From assembly GCA_029204225.1 (NCBI GenBank), contig CM055104.1:56262264-56326263 (forward strand): DNA of 64,000 nucleotides, written 5' to 3'. Numbering within the stretch: position 1 is the stretch's first letter; the number at the start of each line of letters is the position of its first letter. The notes under the pieces are model-generated. The model was not told where the DNA came from. It worked only from the letters and a program-made list of their open reading frames with translations, and made no database searches. This document shows, piece after piece, positions 10,533 through 21,429 of the stretch. The DNA is from Diphasiastrum complanatum. Taxonomy: Eukaryota; Streptophyta; Lycopodiopsida; Lycopodiales; Lycopodiaceae. Both the position numbers and the translations under genes were made by a program.

Positions 10533-10976
10533 ATGGCATGTACCAAGCAGACAACACATCTTTCTACATTTGCCCTGCCTCCTCGTCCTCCTATAGGAAG
10601 GGCAGTGGGCACTGGTAGGAGAGTAGGTCGTCCGAGAAGACCATGGCTAAGGGATATCAGGAGACTACATAGGACAACTAATTTCCTGATTCCCCGTGCT
10701 CCTTTCTACAGGTCTATGAGATTAGTGACAAGGTCACTCTCACATGATGTTTGCTGGAACATAACAGCCTTGGAAGCCCTCCATATGGCCTATGAGAACT
10801 TTCAGGTTAAATTCTATGAGAACTATACTCTTTGCCCTGTGCATGCCAAGAGCGTTACTCTCATACCTCAAGACATGCATCTTGTCATGAGGTTGAGGAG
10901 TACATACGATCAGGTTTTTAAGAGTGGCTTCACCTCTAGGCCACCACCTACAGAGAGAGGGCCTGTTTCTCAATGA
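10533..10976 (+). CDS. divergent histone H3 / CENH3-like protein
   Basis: A 147-residue intronless ORF with a recognisable histone H3 fold. Residues 2-12 (ACTKQTTHLST) derive from the H3 tail but lack R2, R8 and K9; K4, S10 and T11 remain. Residues 38-44 (WLRDIRR) match the alpha-N helix. Residues 48-58 (TTNFLIPRAPF) resemble plant CENH3 more than canonical H3. D72 and W75 echo the CENH3 loop-1 Trp; LC at 100-101, HAK at 104-106, VT at 108-109 and PQD at 112-114 are H3 signatures. The core aligns with canonical H3 without gaps, so the extra loop-1 residue of plant CENH3 is absent. A ~24-residue C-terminal extension is unusual. Plant CENH3 genes normally have introns, so a retrocopy is possible. 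The fold call is strong; centromeric function is inference. Confidence 0.8.
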   Translation: MACTKQTTHLSTFALPPRPPIGRAVGTGRRVGRPRRPWLRDIRRLHRTTNFLIPRAPFYRSMRLVTRSLSHDVCWNITALEALHMAYENFQVKFYENYTLCPVHAKSVTLIPQDMHLVMRLRSTYDQVFKSGFTSRPPPTERGPVSQ

Positions 10977-11039
10977 AGAAGGAGAAAGCAAACCAAGCCC
11001 ACCAGGCCTGTTAGACAAAGGGTAGTACTCACCATCCCC

Positions 11040-12317
11040 CCCATCCTATCTCTCGTCCTATAGTTGGACCATCACTCCAGTCTGCCCAGCATTCTTCTCC
11101 TCTCACAACCCTTAACTATTCAAGTAGTTCCTCCTCCATTCCTTCCATTCCATCCCACAATGACGAGGATATGACCTCTACAGTAGATATGACCTCTACT
11201 ATAGATAAAATAATATCGGATCTAGATAAGCGTTTAATAGGAGACTTTTATAAAGATCTTTGTGTAGGATTTTATGTTGATCTGAAAGATTCATTTTTGG
11301 ATTCTGAGAGATATATAGTTTTTGATGAGTATGTTGCCAAAGAGGTAGATAAGTTAGGAAGTCAATTTTCTCCTCAAGATCTAATTTCAATTATTATGTA
11401 AATCACATAAATAAAGACTTTTGTGATGCCCTGAAAGAGAAGACAACAAATATATCAGATCCAGTTGTGGAGGCTGGCTTGATGTGTTTTGTAAATAGAT
11501 GTAAATGCGATGATAGTAAGGACATTGGGGTTGTGATGTCCTTTTTTGCACACAGCCTTCATAGTCCAACTTAGACGACAAAGTATCTTCTCCATACAAC
11601 TTCGAGACCAAAGTCTTCATTATTCCATACTACCAAATGTAATTGATTACATAGAATATATTCAAGTAACATTTTGTTTTAGGTATTGTAATCTCTTCAG
11701 TTTAACTAATTATCTCTTGTTTGCAGTAAGCATTGGAGTATGCATGTAATCTCCCTTAGAGAAGATTCAGATCGGATCATTAATCCCATCAAGATGAATT
11801 CCTTGAGCTCTACCCATGTCGAAATGGACGTGATGTACAACAAAAGTTTTTGCCAAGGCCGGATGGGGTATATAGCCACCTGGAGATTGTTGATGTAGAA
11901 GTAAGTATTTCTCATCAAGTATCTGATAAGTAAGTTGATTTGTTTTTTTCAGAGTGCACAACTAACCTATTATAAGTTTTGTGATTGAAGTCAGCTCAGC
12001 AAGATGATGGACACAACTGTGGATGGTTCTCCATCTGCAATATACAGGACTTCTTAGAGTGCTACATCATGCAATCCGGGGCTCCAGATATACGAGAGGT
12101 AAATAGACTAGTTAATGGCCTAACTAAGTTACTTTTGATTATTTTCGATTTGGTTTCTGATAAGTCAATTGACCTGGTTATTTTGTATTTGTAGTATAAA
12201 TGTCGAGCATTTACAATGAATGAGATATATGAGTTTCGTCAACAAATGTTGGTGAACTTATTATCTCATGCAACACGCAGTCCACGGGAGGGCAATCAAG
12301 TCCACAACTGCCACTAG
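11040..12317 (+). pseudogene. Ulp1-like (C48) SUMO-protease-type gene, multi-exon, with frameshifts
   Basis: Open blocks from about 11040 (Ser/Pro-rich, then helical, 11171-11401) lead through frame changes near 11395 and 11565 to VFIIPYYQ, the strand before the catalytic His. Intron 11639-11726 joins in phase to give KHWSMHVIS (His at 11731-11733). Intron 11901-11990 joins to the block with QQDDGHNCGWF (nucleophile Cys at 12018-12020, oxyanion Gln just before). Intron 12099-12194 joins in phase to FTMNEIYEFRQQM and TAG at 12315-12317, like the C-terminus of C48 peptidases. All three introns are GT-AG and 88-96 bp long. The usual LDSL catalytic Asp position reads MNSL, so activity is doubtful, and one indel lies in exon 11727-11900. 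Plant Ulp1 domains occur in host SUMO proteases and in some MULE-type transposons. Confidence 0.75.
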
Positions 12318-13734
12318 TGTAGGGTGGAGATAATCCATTTTACTTTGAGCTGTAAATAATATATTAAATAGAGATATACATTTTTGATGTAATGTCCAGT
12401 GAATAATTATGGGCATATAGAAAGATAGAGACAATGGGGTAAAAGTAAAATACAAGACACACATGTATATTCTCAAGAAATGAGAAATATATTGATATTT
12501 ATGAATCCATCATCGATTTGGCCACCCATAAATATGGTATGTGAATGCTACAAATTATATTAGCATAAAATTGATGTGCAACTCATTTTGTTATTGTTAA
12601 ACACATCCTATTTTGTTTTGCATAATCGTCCACTTCTATCTCACAAACACAACAAATTGATTCGGATGAGGAAGAGGACGAGTAAAATGAAACATGAGAT
12701 TTTGACGAGTTTCAAAGTTGGTACATCAAATCTATAATACATTCTTCATTTGTTTTGATCTCAATGTTGGGCTTGAGTATACTATCATAATCTATCGGCC
12801 AGAGCCATGGAGCTTCATGATGCTACACCAACATCAAGAAAATGTAGATAACCTCCATGATGTATATATGTTGACGATAAGCACGAGGAGTAGTGTTATC
12901 TCACTTTATTTTCTCACGTGGATTTTATCACATACTTCGTAAATGCCAAAATACTACTTGAACTCACAGATCGTACACTTGCATATGGTTTGGAGACCAA
13001 TTTTATGGCAAGGCTCGTGTAGTTATGGTTTTCATTTTGGTTATTAGTATTCTGATACGCACATTAATTATAGTGAACTTGGATTAAAATTTGTGAGAAC
13101 TTTCATATTGAGTTAGCACTCTAACCAAGTGTAATAGAGGCTTGTGCTTTTACTATCATAAAGTGAATCAATCTTGTCATCCTTTACATTGATAAAGTAT
13201 TCAAGTGACATTTTCACATTATTCTATTGCGGTTGGGAAAATACTTTATAGAGACTTTTACCCTAAGCAAAAAAAATTTCATCTATCGCATATCACAACA
13301 AAAACTCTTCCCACATTTACATATGTTTAATCGAGAGAAAATTCAAATTGAATAGAGAATCCATTCCTTAGTACAAAATGTGCATATAATAAAAGTAACC
13401 TATAAAAAACACAGATTCGCTTTCAAGATAAATAGAGCTTTATATGCATAATCATTGACTTGAGTCTTAGCATACATTTATTCGTGAAATGGTTTCTCTT
13501 CCATTGAAGGACGTAGAAGCATTGTCAGACATAGAGATATTGGAAGAGGAGATGATTTAAGGTGTGTAAAAAGTGGATGAAAGTAGCAATCATGAGTTTT
13601 GCGAGTTCTCGTTTATTATTGGTCTTGCCAAAAATCAATGATATTGATAAACAAAAACTCGCAATGTATTTGCTCACAAAATGGCCGAACTCGAACAAAT
13701 TTACCACACCATATATATAGACCTTGCAATATTA
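12318..13734. other. non-coding sequence downstream of the Ulp1-like gene
   Basis: AT-rich sequence with no gene recognised. The first 200 bp could be the 3' untranslated region of the Ulp1-like gene. Short open frames lack recognisable domains. Confidence 0.35.
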
Positions 13735-13739
13735 ATGTA

Positions 13740-14380
13740 GACAAACCTCCATGCCATGTCTAGATGACTACCAACTTGCACATTGTTGACATTGATAAAT
13801 ATATCTTAATAGAGATGATTTTCCATCACCAAATAAGAAGAAAAGTACTACACCATTTACTTGTTGCAACAAGTTGAAAAACTTGCACTACCTAATGCTA
13901 TAAATAATAAAGCATCGACACCCCTAGCCAATGCTTGAGAATTGGAGCTTGGGAGTTGAAGCTTTGAAAAAGGAAACGCATGCCCTTGTAATATTGTGGC
14001 GGACCCACCTCCATGCCATGCATGGACAATTGCCGACCTTTACCTTTCGTGTAATGTCAACAATTTATAAAACATCTAAATTAAGATGATTTTTCTCCAA
14101 ATAAGGAGGAAAGTATTACACCATTTATGTTTTGCAATGGCATGCCCTTCTTTCTTTGAAAAACTTGCACTGCCTATTGGCGTATACAAGCATCAACAAC
14201 CATGGCCAGTGCTTGAAAATTGGAGTTTGGTGGTGCAAGGTTTGAAAAATGCACACACGCCCTTGGAATATTGGAGTGGACCCACTTCCATGCCATATTT
14301 GGACGACATTCTTCACCTTGTGTGTAATGTCAACATTTATGGGATACATTCAAATAAGAAAATGACTTTCCATCAGGTAA
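13740..14380. repeat. degenerate ~272-bp tandem repeat (about 2.3 copies)
   Basis: The motif AGATGATTTT or its variants recurs at 13813, 14084 and about 14360, giving spacings of 271 and 276 bp. Within each unit the same order appears: AAGTACTACACCATTTA, GAAAAACTTGCACT, GCTTGA-AATTGGAG, CCATGCCAT and GTAATGTCAACA. Copies have diverged substantially. A 112-residue open frame inside copy 2 (14086-14424) is probably fortuitous, because copy 1 does not keep it open. Confidence 0.7.
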
Positions 14381-14420
14381 AACACTATTGTGAATGTTTT
14401 TCTTGTATTTTAAAGCTCGC

Positions 14421-14800
14421 TTAAAAGCCATAGAAATCAGTTTTTAAAAATGGATCTTGTCAAATCACGAACCTTAGAAAGCTGTAAGATTCGTTTACTA
14501 CAAATGTGCCAAGAACAAATTTGATGTGACAAATCTTACTTAATTGTATGGTTGACTTACTAAATATGTGAGAAGTTTGCAATTGTAAGGTTCCTCAAGC
14601 CCATCTATTTTTAAAAGGAGGTGCCTCATGGAACATAATTTCTACGCTCCTTCTTTTCTTTTTTCTTTATTCCAAAATTTTTTACATTGAAGGTCATCTC
14701 CTGGGCCGTTCTGTGCCCGAGGTGGAAGGCCGGCCTCGGAGGGTGACACACACCCCACCCCCCCCCCCTTTCCAAAAACAAAAAAAAGCTTGCATGGGCT
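14421..14800. other. upstream region of lectin-like gene
   Basis: No gene. It contains an 11-bp C run and a polypurine/polypyrimidine stretch (14749-14790) just before the TATA box. It probably includes promoter sequence for the ORF at 14909. Confidence 0.4.
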
Positions 14801-14811
14801 ACTCCTCTTAT

Positions 14812-14819
14812 TATAAATA
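14812..14819 (+). promoter_or_regulatory. TATA box of lectin-like gene
   Basis: TATAAATA at 14812-14819, 90 bp before the ATG at 14909 and about 35 bp before a CT tract. A TATA box followed by a CT-rich 5' leader is a common plant core promoter layout. Confidence 0.65.
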
Positions 14820-14850
14820 GTGGAGCAAGTCTTTTGCTTTAAATCATCAC

Positions 14851-14853
<3 letters not shown>

Positions 14854-14901
<48 letters not shown>
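14854..14901. repeat. (CT)24 microsatellite in presumed 5' leader
   Basis: Uninterrupted CT dinucleotides ending 8 bp before the start codon at 14909. On position it would be transcribed as 5' untranslated sequence. Confidence 0.95.
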
Positions 14902-14903
<2 letters not shown>

Positions 14904-14908
14904 GTAAG

Positions 14909-15340
14909 ATGGAGAAGGAAATAGTTGAGTTGATTGTAACACTAGCATTGGCATTCCTCACAGTTCCAGCATACTCACAGAGATTTCCTATCTTTCATAG
15001 TGGGGACAGGTTTTTGAATGAGGGTCAAATGCTTTTTCAAGGACAATATACGATTAGCCAGAATGACTATTGGGCTTCTATGGAGCCCGGTTGCGTGTTT
15101 ATGGTGCACAACCCATCAGCAGCCAAGGGGGTGGCCGATTCCAACCCGGCCTGCTTAACAATGCAGCCATTTGGTTCAATTCACCGTGCGGATCATATAA
15201 ACTTCAAGACAGTAAAGCCTATCTTCAACTGCAATTTTGGAGGGAGGGTGGACAACTTACTTACCTCTGCCGCGTGCCTATTGGCGGAAATATATACGCA
15301 CCAGATATTAATGATGGCTATACCATTATTTATACTATAA
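14909..15340 (+). CDS. secreted bulb-type (GNA-like) lectin-like protein, probably degraded at the 3' end
   Basis: The 143-codon ORF starts at the first ATG after a TATA box and CT leader. Residues 1-23 form a signal peptide (charged start, then LIVTLALAFLTVPAYS, likely cleavage before QRF). The mature start SGDRFLNEGQMLFQGQYTIS resembles the first strands of B-lectin domains, which are secreted mannose-binding beta-prisms. HNPSAAKGVADSNPACLTMQ resembles the next module, including a Cys before LTMQ. The QxDxNxVxY sugar-binding motifs are poorly preserved. After about 15180 the frame loses similarity, while another frame (15070-15348) shows lectin-like WFNSPCG and AYLQLQF. A frameshift is therefore likely. 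Secretion is well supported; lectin assignment is moderate. Confidence 0.5.
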   Translation: MEKEIVELIVTLALAFLTVPAYSQRFPIFHSGDRFLNEGQMLFQGQYTISQNDYWASMEPGCVFMVHNPSAAKGVADSNPACLTMQPFGSIHRADHINFKTVKPIFNCNFGGRVDNLLTSAACLLAEIYTHQILMMAIPLFIL

Positions 15341-17935
15341 GCCCATGATCCATCCTCATCATAAGACCCACATTTTCTGAATCCGAGGATGCTGTAGCTG
15401 CCTCCAACACGTCAGCTGATCTCGTTTCTAGCTATGACTCTCGTATCTGTATCTTGCTGCTTTAATCGCAGGTATCATCAAATGCTGCAGTGAACAATAA
15501 CGTGATGTGATTTTTTGATTCTTGAGTGTGTACTTTAGTTGTACTAGTGCAAATAGTTTGTTAGATTTCGAAGTTTGAACTTTGTAGTAAGGAAGGAAGT
15601 AGGACTGTCGGGACCTAGCCAGATCAGGTTGGTCTACATGAACTATCAGCAACAACTCAATGTATGAAATCTATTGGTTCATGCAATATTTTGAATGCTT
15701 TGTCCCAACATCATTTATCTATTGTGACGATTTGTTAAAAGGTAAGTGGTAGTTTGAGGTTGTATTTGAGCATTATAATTGCTTTTTACTCATTTGAATT
15801 ACAATTATTGTTTTTTCATTTTTCAGATAATTGAATGTGTCTTGAGACCAAACAAACTAGCATATTATATATTTTTTCGGGTTGCGAGGTTGGGGGGGGG
15901 GGGCAGTTGCTAGGGCTGGAATAAGGGCCAAGATTTTTTATTGTGCACGTAAGTTCCATTGAAAGTTGGCAAATCTCACAACCTTTTATAGTTCATTACA
16001 TTCCTTTAGAGCATAAGGTTGACTGAAAAATTTTCTCGTTTTAATTATTCAAGGTCATTGTAAAGCTTTTTAAAAAATTCAAACACTAGTTTTACGAATG
16101 GGTAAACTGTGGGCCAATTACATGTATACGCGTAGTCAGCTTAGCATGAAATGCATCTTGGTTTTCTTAAATAAATGACTGAAAGAAAAAGATGCATGTT
16201 GTATTATGCATTCACCACAAGAGGCATTTCAACAACATGAAATACAAGCAATAAGATCCTATAAAATTGGAAACAATAAAGAGGATCTTCTTCACAAAAT
16301 CAACATCGGCATCAGCCCTTTTTGGCCTTGCCTTGCAAAGACAATACTATATGTTGACTGTGGTCGAGTTTGGAATAAAGTTAAAGGTCAAAGAATAAAA
16401 GTGCTTTTGAACATGTAAGTGATTGCCTTATACATTTGTGCATGTAACTATTGTTCTGATTTGAGTGTACGGGTTAGGCTTCTATTGGTGTAATTTAAGT
16501 GTAAGAGTCGATCAGTCTGTAGGTGAAGTAGTAGTTAATGCTAGTAAGTTTCAAGCAATGATTTATGTTTTACATGCAAGAATCAATTAAGACTCATAAA
16601 AGTAATTGCATGTAAAAATAATAGGTCATTTAAAGCATTATTGTTTCATGGGTAATTCTGTTTATAAAACTCGAGTCTGCATGTGCATTGCATTGGAAAT
16701 TCGTGAGAAGAAGATGTAGCATAAAGAGGAGCGCAACAGAACCAGTTAGTCGTTGCCTACACTTTTTTATGAGGACAACGGTGCTGTGTGAAGAAAATCC
16801 CGAAATTCTTGTTGTGTTGCTACTGTAGCCTAGCAAATGGAAGCATTGTGGAGGCTGATTTGAGTGCCCTATATTTGTTCCAAAAATCAGAACATTTACT
16901 GAAAAGTTACAAAGTGATGCAACAGTACAAGGCAATCATTTCTTGAACTGCTCCCCGGATTTACAGATGTATGACTAGTTGCTAACTTTTAGTGTTGGCT
17001 TTGCATTGCAAAGTGCCTTGAGTTTCAAAATCTGATGGGATGCTGTGTTAAGTACTTCATGGTTGTGCCAAAAATCATAAACAACAATTGTTAAAGCCAG
17101 CCATGGAGGATTGGAGGCCTGCTTCAGATTGCATAACCTAGATTCTTTGACAAGGAAGTCATGGAGAGGCAGCGGAGCACAAGAGCAAGCCATCATTAAC
17201 TAGAATCAGATCAGAAACCATTGTGACGAAATAGCTCTTGGGATAATCAGGCCCTTAGCAAAAGCTCCATAACAAGCATCAAGGCTAGTTTGTGATCGTA
17301 ATGTGGGCATTTATTCTCATTTGCTTCGTCACACATGTCAGTTTGGAGTTGATGACATGCGTTATAGTTGCTGGATGTTGATGCATGCAACTCTCTCAGT
17401 GAGCTAATCAAGGGAAAATCAAACTCAAATAGCGTACATGAAGGGTCGAAGCGTTTACCTTATGAATGAAGTTTGATACTTCCACGTTGTCAACCTGGAT
17501 AGACTACTTGCTAAATAACACTTATAAATTTATCAATGATTTTAAGCATCACATGTACTAAAATGCCGACATACACTTTGGGATGACCCAGCTCTTTATT
17601 TATTGTATTTAACTGCCCTCCATAAAATAAAACCAAAAATAGAAAGAGAATGAAAACATTCACATAATGTACCAAATGACATATCTTAGGAAGATGACCA
17701 TACATTAGGCCCTACATAATCCTGAGCATATGTAGTTGTCATAATTGAAGTGTAATATGATTGAATGCAATATTTTGGTAGCCAAGCAACTCAATAAAAG
17801 TCTCTTTTGTGTAACACCATGAAAAAGTAATGCTTTATAGAGGATATCATAAAAGCTAAACCAAGAGTTGATTTGCAAAAAATGAAGCTCCTAGTTATGA
17901 CAAAAATTAAACATCTTGATAGGTAAATCTTTGTC
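15341..17935. other. gene-poor spacer
   Basis: No recognisable coding sequence over 2.6 kb. It holds a G12-13 run near 15893 and several short open frames (for example 16206-16418 +, 16630-16935 -) that resemble nothing I know. It ends at the truncated integrase of gypsy element E. Confidence 0.4.
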
Positions 17936-19240
17936 TCCCTTTTTCTTTCGTGGCAACGAGTATGTAACGACGACGAGTTTTACGCGTGGTCGGTTTGATA
18001 GGTCCTACAAAATCTATCTCCCACTTCTCAAAAGGTGCTAAGGGGATAATTGGAGTAAGTGGCCAATGTGTTGCAAAGCTGGGTTTCCCCATCCTTTGGC
18101 ATGCATCACATTTTTTGATGAAAATTTTAACATCTCTATAGACGGTAGGCCACCAATATTTAGCATTAAAAATTTTTTTTGCGGTACTTTAAAGAGCATA
18201 ATGACCTCTCGAATCTTCCTCATGTAATGCACTTATTACAGCGGTCGTCTCGGTTGGTTCTAAACATCGGCGGAGACTATCATTAGCTCCTAATTTATAC
18301 AATATACTATTTACAATCGTGTAAGGTCCTACCTTAGAAAGAAAAACAATTTTTTGTTGTTTATTAAAATGTTCAGGATATATTTGGTCCTGTAAAAAAT
18401 TAATAACGTCCCTATAAATTGATGTTTCTGATTGAATACTCATTATATGTTCATCTGGAAATTCACCAAAAATAGGTTCTAATTGGTTTTTTGTTTGGAG
18501 GCGGGATATGTAATCAGCATTTCGATGATCCTTGCCTCTTCTTAATTCTACCTCATAATTAAACTCATCTAATAGTAATACCCATCTAGCTATTCTACCC
18601 GAAAGATCAGGTTTATTCACTAAATGTTTTAATGCGTAGTGATCTACATGAAAAACAAAAGGGTATCCTAAAAGGTAATGTCTAAATTTCTAAACTGATT
18701 AAATCATCCCTAATGCTTCTCGCTTTGTAGCGGAATAATTCTTTTCTGTTGCAGCAAGTTGCCTTCCCGCATAGTAAATTGGATAGTCTATATTTTGGTC
18801 ATCTTTCTGACTAAGAACCACACCTATCGCAAACGATGATGTGTCTACATATACATGGAACTTTTTAGCCCAATTTGGAGGTCTAACCCCAATGGCTTCT
18901 GCTAATGACTGTTTCAATTGATCAAAAGCTATCTGATGGTCTTGTGTCCAATGGTACTCAACAGATTTTTTTAATAAACTTGTTAAAGGAGTTACTATTA
19001 TAACATAATCTTTAATTATCCTCCGATAGTGACCTACATGACCTAGAAAAACTCTAAGCTCTCTAAAATTGGTTGGTTCTAATAATTCTTAAATCATTTT
19101 TATTTTTCGATGTCAACTTGTATACCATCCTTCGAAATTTTATGTCCTAAAAGGATTCCTTCCCTCATCCCAAAGTAACACTTAGCTGGATGCAGTTTAA
19201 GAGATGTCTCTTGACATCTTCTCAATGGTTTCTCTAATGC
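17936..19240 (-). pseudogene. RT thumb, RNase H and partial integrase, element E
   Basis: After frameshifts near 19240-18920, RNase H-like sequence is clear (FHVYVDTSSFAIGVVLSQ, YYAGRQLAATEKNYSATKRE, 18917-18699), then YEVELRRGKDHRNADYISR in a second frame (18620-18189). The integrase zinc finger is split across frames (HEEDSRGHYAL, then CDACQRMGKPSF). The core begins with WEIDFVGPI (first catalytic Asp). Similarity stops after YILVAT near 17945, at the truncation. At least four frame changes. Confidence 0.85.
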
Positions 19241-19242
19241 AT

Positions 19243-20639
19243 CTAAATGGTTTTAGTTGATGAATAGACACAAAAGTCATCCATAAAAATTTCTAAAAAC
19301 TTTCTTAAATTTTTTTGAAAAATATTCGTCATCATACGTTGGAATGTGGCAGGTGTATTACAAAGACCAAAGGGCATTCGCGTATATGCATACGTCCCCC
19401 AATCAGTGGTGAAAGTTGTTTTGGATCTATCTTCCTCTTTTATAAAAACTTGGTTATAACCTGAGAATCCATCTAAAAAACTATAACGTTCATGACCAGC
19501 TACTTGGTCAAGAATGGTATATGTATATGGTAGAGGATGATAATCCTTTGTTGTAGCAGCATTTAGTTTCCTAAAATCCTGACAAACTCTAATCTTGCCC
19601 GTCTTCTTCTTATGTACTATAACTATTGGTGATACCCACTCACTGCTTAGAACAAAATATATGATACCCGCTCTAAGACATCTATCTAATTCGTCTTTTA
19701 CTAATAAGGAGTACTTTGGATTCAATCTATATTGATGCTGTCTAACATGTATTGTTCCTTGAATGAGATCTATTCTATGTTCGTCCCATTTAACTGGTAT
19801 TCCTATTAAATCATCCATCAACCAAGCAAACACGTTTTGGTATTTTTGAAGAGGCAATATATACTCTTCACGTTCTTGGTTCGATTGGTGTTTATATAGA
19901 TTCAAAGACTTTCCTTTATTAATTCCCAATTCTACATAATCTATTTTATCTACCATCCCCTCGGTCAGACTTGCTCTAGTTCCACCCAGAACTTCTCTTG
20001 ACTCGGATGTTATCGGTATTTCTTCTTCCGCATCAATCTCATAGCATTCTATGAAATTGATCCATGATTCAACAGGTCTAGCTAACTCCTCACCCCATCT
20101 CAAAAGGTGGCCCCCTATTGGACTGGCTGTGAGAATGCCTGGAAAAAATATATGTTTGGTAGACCAATTTATAATAGCATCTCCTTGATATAACCATGGT
20201 CTTCCAAATAATATTGAATAAGGTGGTGTATCTATTGGGTCTATGACAAGGAAATTCATAACAAATGTCTCTGTCTCTATAATTACGTTAATACCTCTTA
20301 GCTTACCTACTGGTATACATTTAGTCGTGTCCGCTAAATGGATTTCGTGATAAGTGATAGGTTGTATCTGGTTCTCTAATCCTAATTCTTTAACCATTGT
20401 TTTCGTTACTAGATTGATACTGGATCCTGAGTCTATTAGTATTCTATCTATAGTTTGATCTCCCGTGATCGCACTAATCTCTGGAACTCCACAATCTCCT
20501 CTATCTACATATTCTACTCTATTACTGTATGCAGGTATACTTAATGTGACTAACCTCTCCCCTTCCTCAGTCCCTATTGATTGAAGCCCTTCTTCCTCTG
20601 AAGTATAGCTCAAGGAAGATGTAGGTGCCTCGCCTTCGT
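19243..20639 (-). pseudogene. second retropepsin domain plus reverse transcriptase, element E
   Basis: A frame of about 456 codons is intact to 19243. The second protease has LIDSGSSINLV, HLADTTKCIPVGKLRG and ILFGRPWLYQGDAIINW. RT follows after a ~100-residue linker: VSPIVIVHKKKTGKIRVCQD, FRKLNAATTKDYHPLP, the palm Asp in SFLDGFSGYNQ, MPFGLCNTPATFQRMM, and FMDDF in place of the usual Y[VI/M]DDF. The active-site aspartates are retained. The frame breaks just after the palm. Confidence 0.9.
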
Positions 20640-21125
20640 ACTTATCTTTTTTGCATGATATGGAGATCCTTTTATGACTTTTTCCTGTCGGTGTCTCTAT
20701 CTGGTCTCTGAAGGTAATCTCATTTTTCTTTCAGTGGGTTATAACATTGGCCTGATAGAGCCATGGTCGTCCTAATAACACTTTATATGACGATTGTCTC
20801 ATAGTTTTAGTATTATAAAATCCATAAGAAACTTATGGTCTCCAATATACACTGTGACATGAGATAGTTCTCCTATTGGTGATCTTCTAGTTGCATCGGC
20901 TAACCTTAAATGTCTTAAAGTGGGAGCTATTCTATGATGAATGCCTAATTCACATGTCGTTTCTTCAGTCATTATATTTACACTAGATCCGTAATCTATG
21001 GGTACATTATCTAAGATGCAGCCATTAATTACTATTTGAATCTCTAGTTGGCCTTCATCACTGTAATTAACTAATCCTAAGTTGATTACTGGTAACTTTG
21101 CTTTTCTTCTCTTTTTATTTTGCAA
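20640..21125 (-). pseudogene. first retropepsin-like domain, element E
   Basis: Residues VINGCILDNVPIDYGSSVNI, then RLADATRRSPIGEL and LMDFI, match the gypsy aspartic protease fold. The catalytic D-S/T-G triplet is DYG. After a slip near 20805, LLGRPWLYQANVI is visible, the conserved segment that ends this domain, followed by a stop where a Trp is expected. A short linker joins directly to the second protease. It looks like a complete domain that has decayed with the element. Confidence 0.8.
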
Positions 21126-21429
21126 GAATTGCTTAATTTCTTTCTTATAATATTGGTTATCATCTAATAACTATTTAAAGGTTATATTAGGCATTCTAGA
21201 AACAAGGTCTTCTACAATATTATAAGAACAGTTTCTAAGTGGTGACAAATCTCTAGGTATCTCGCTACTTATAACTGGATCTGAAAATGTCACTTTCTTA
21301 ACTTGTCTAGTTTCTTCGTTCAAAAGCTTCTTAGCTTCTGAACTAATATCAATATCATAATATTTCCATTAGACTTATCAAGACTTAATTCTTTATTACT
21401 AGGAATTTTTACTAACTGTTCTGCAAACT

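Noticed and set aside
10533..10976. Calling this a true CENH3
   Set aside because: CENH3-like residues are present but the usual loop-1 length is not, and canonical tail residues occur; only H3/CENH3-like is supported.
14086..14424. 112-codon ORF upstream of the lectin-like gene
   Set aside because: Lies inside one unit of the ~272-bp repeat and is not open in the other unit.
15890..15905. G-run as a regulatory quadruplex
   Set aside because: A single homopolymer G run without further G tracts; no support beyond composition.
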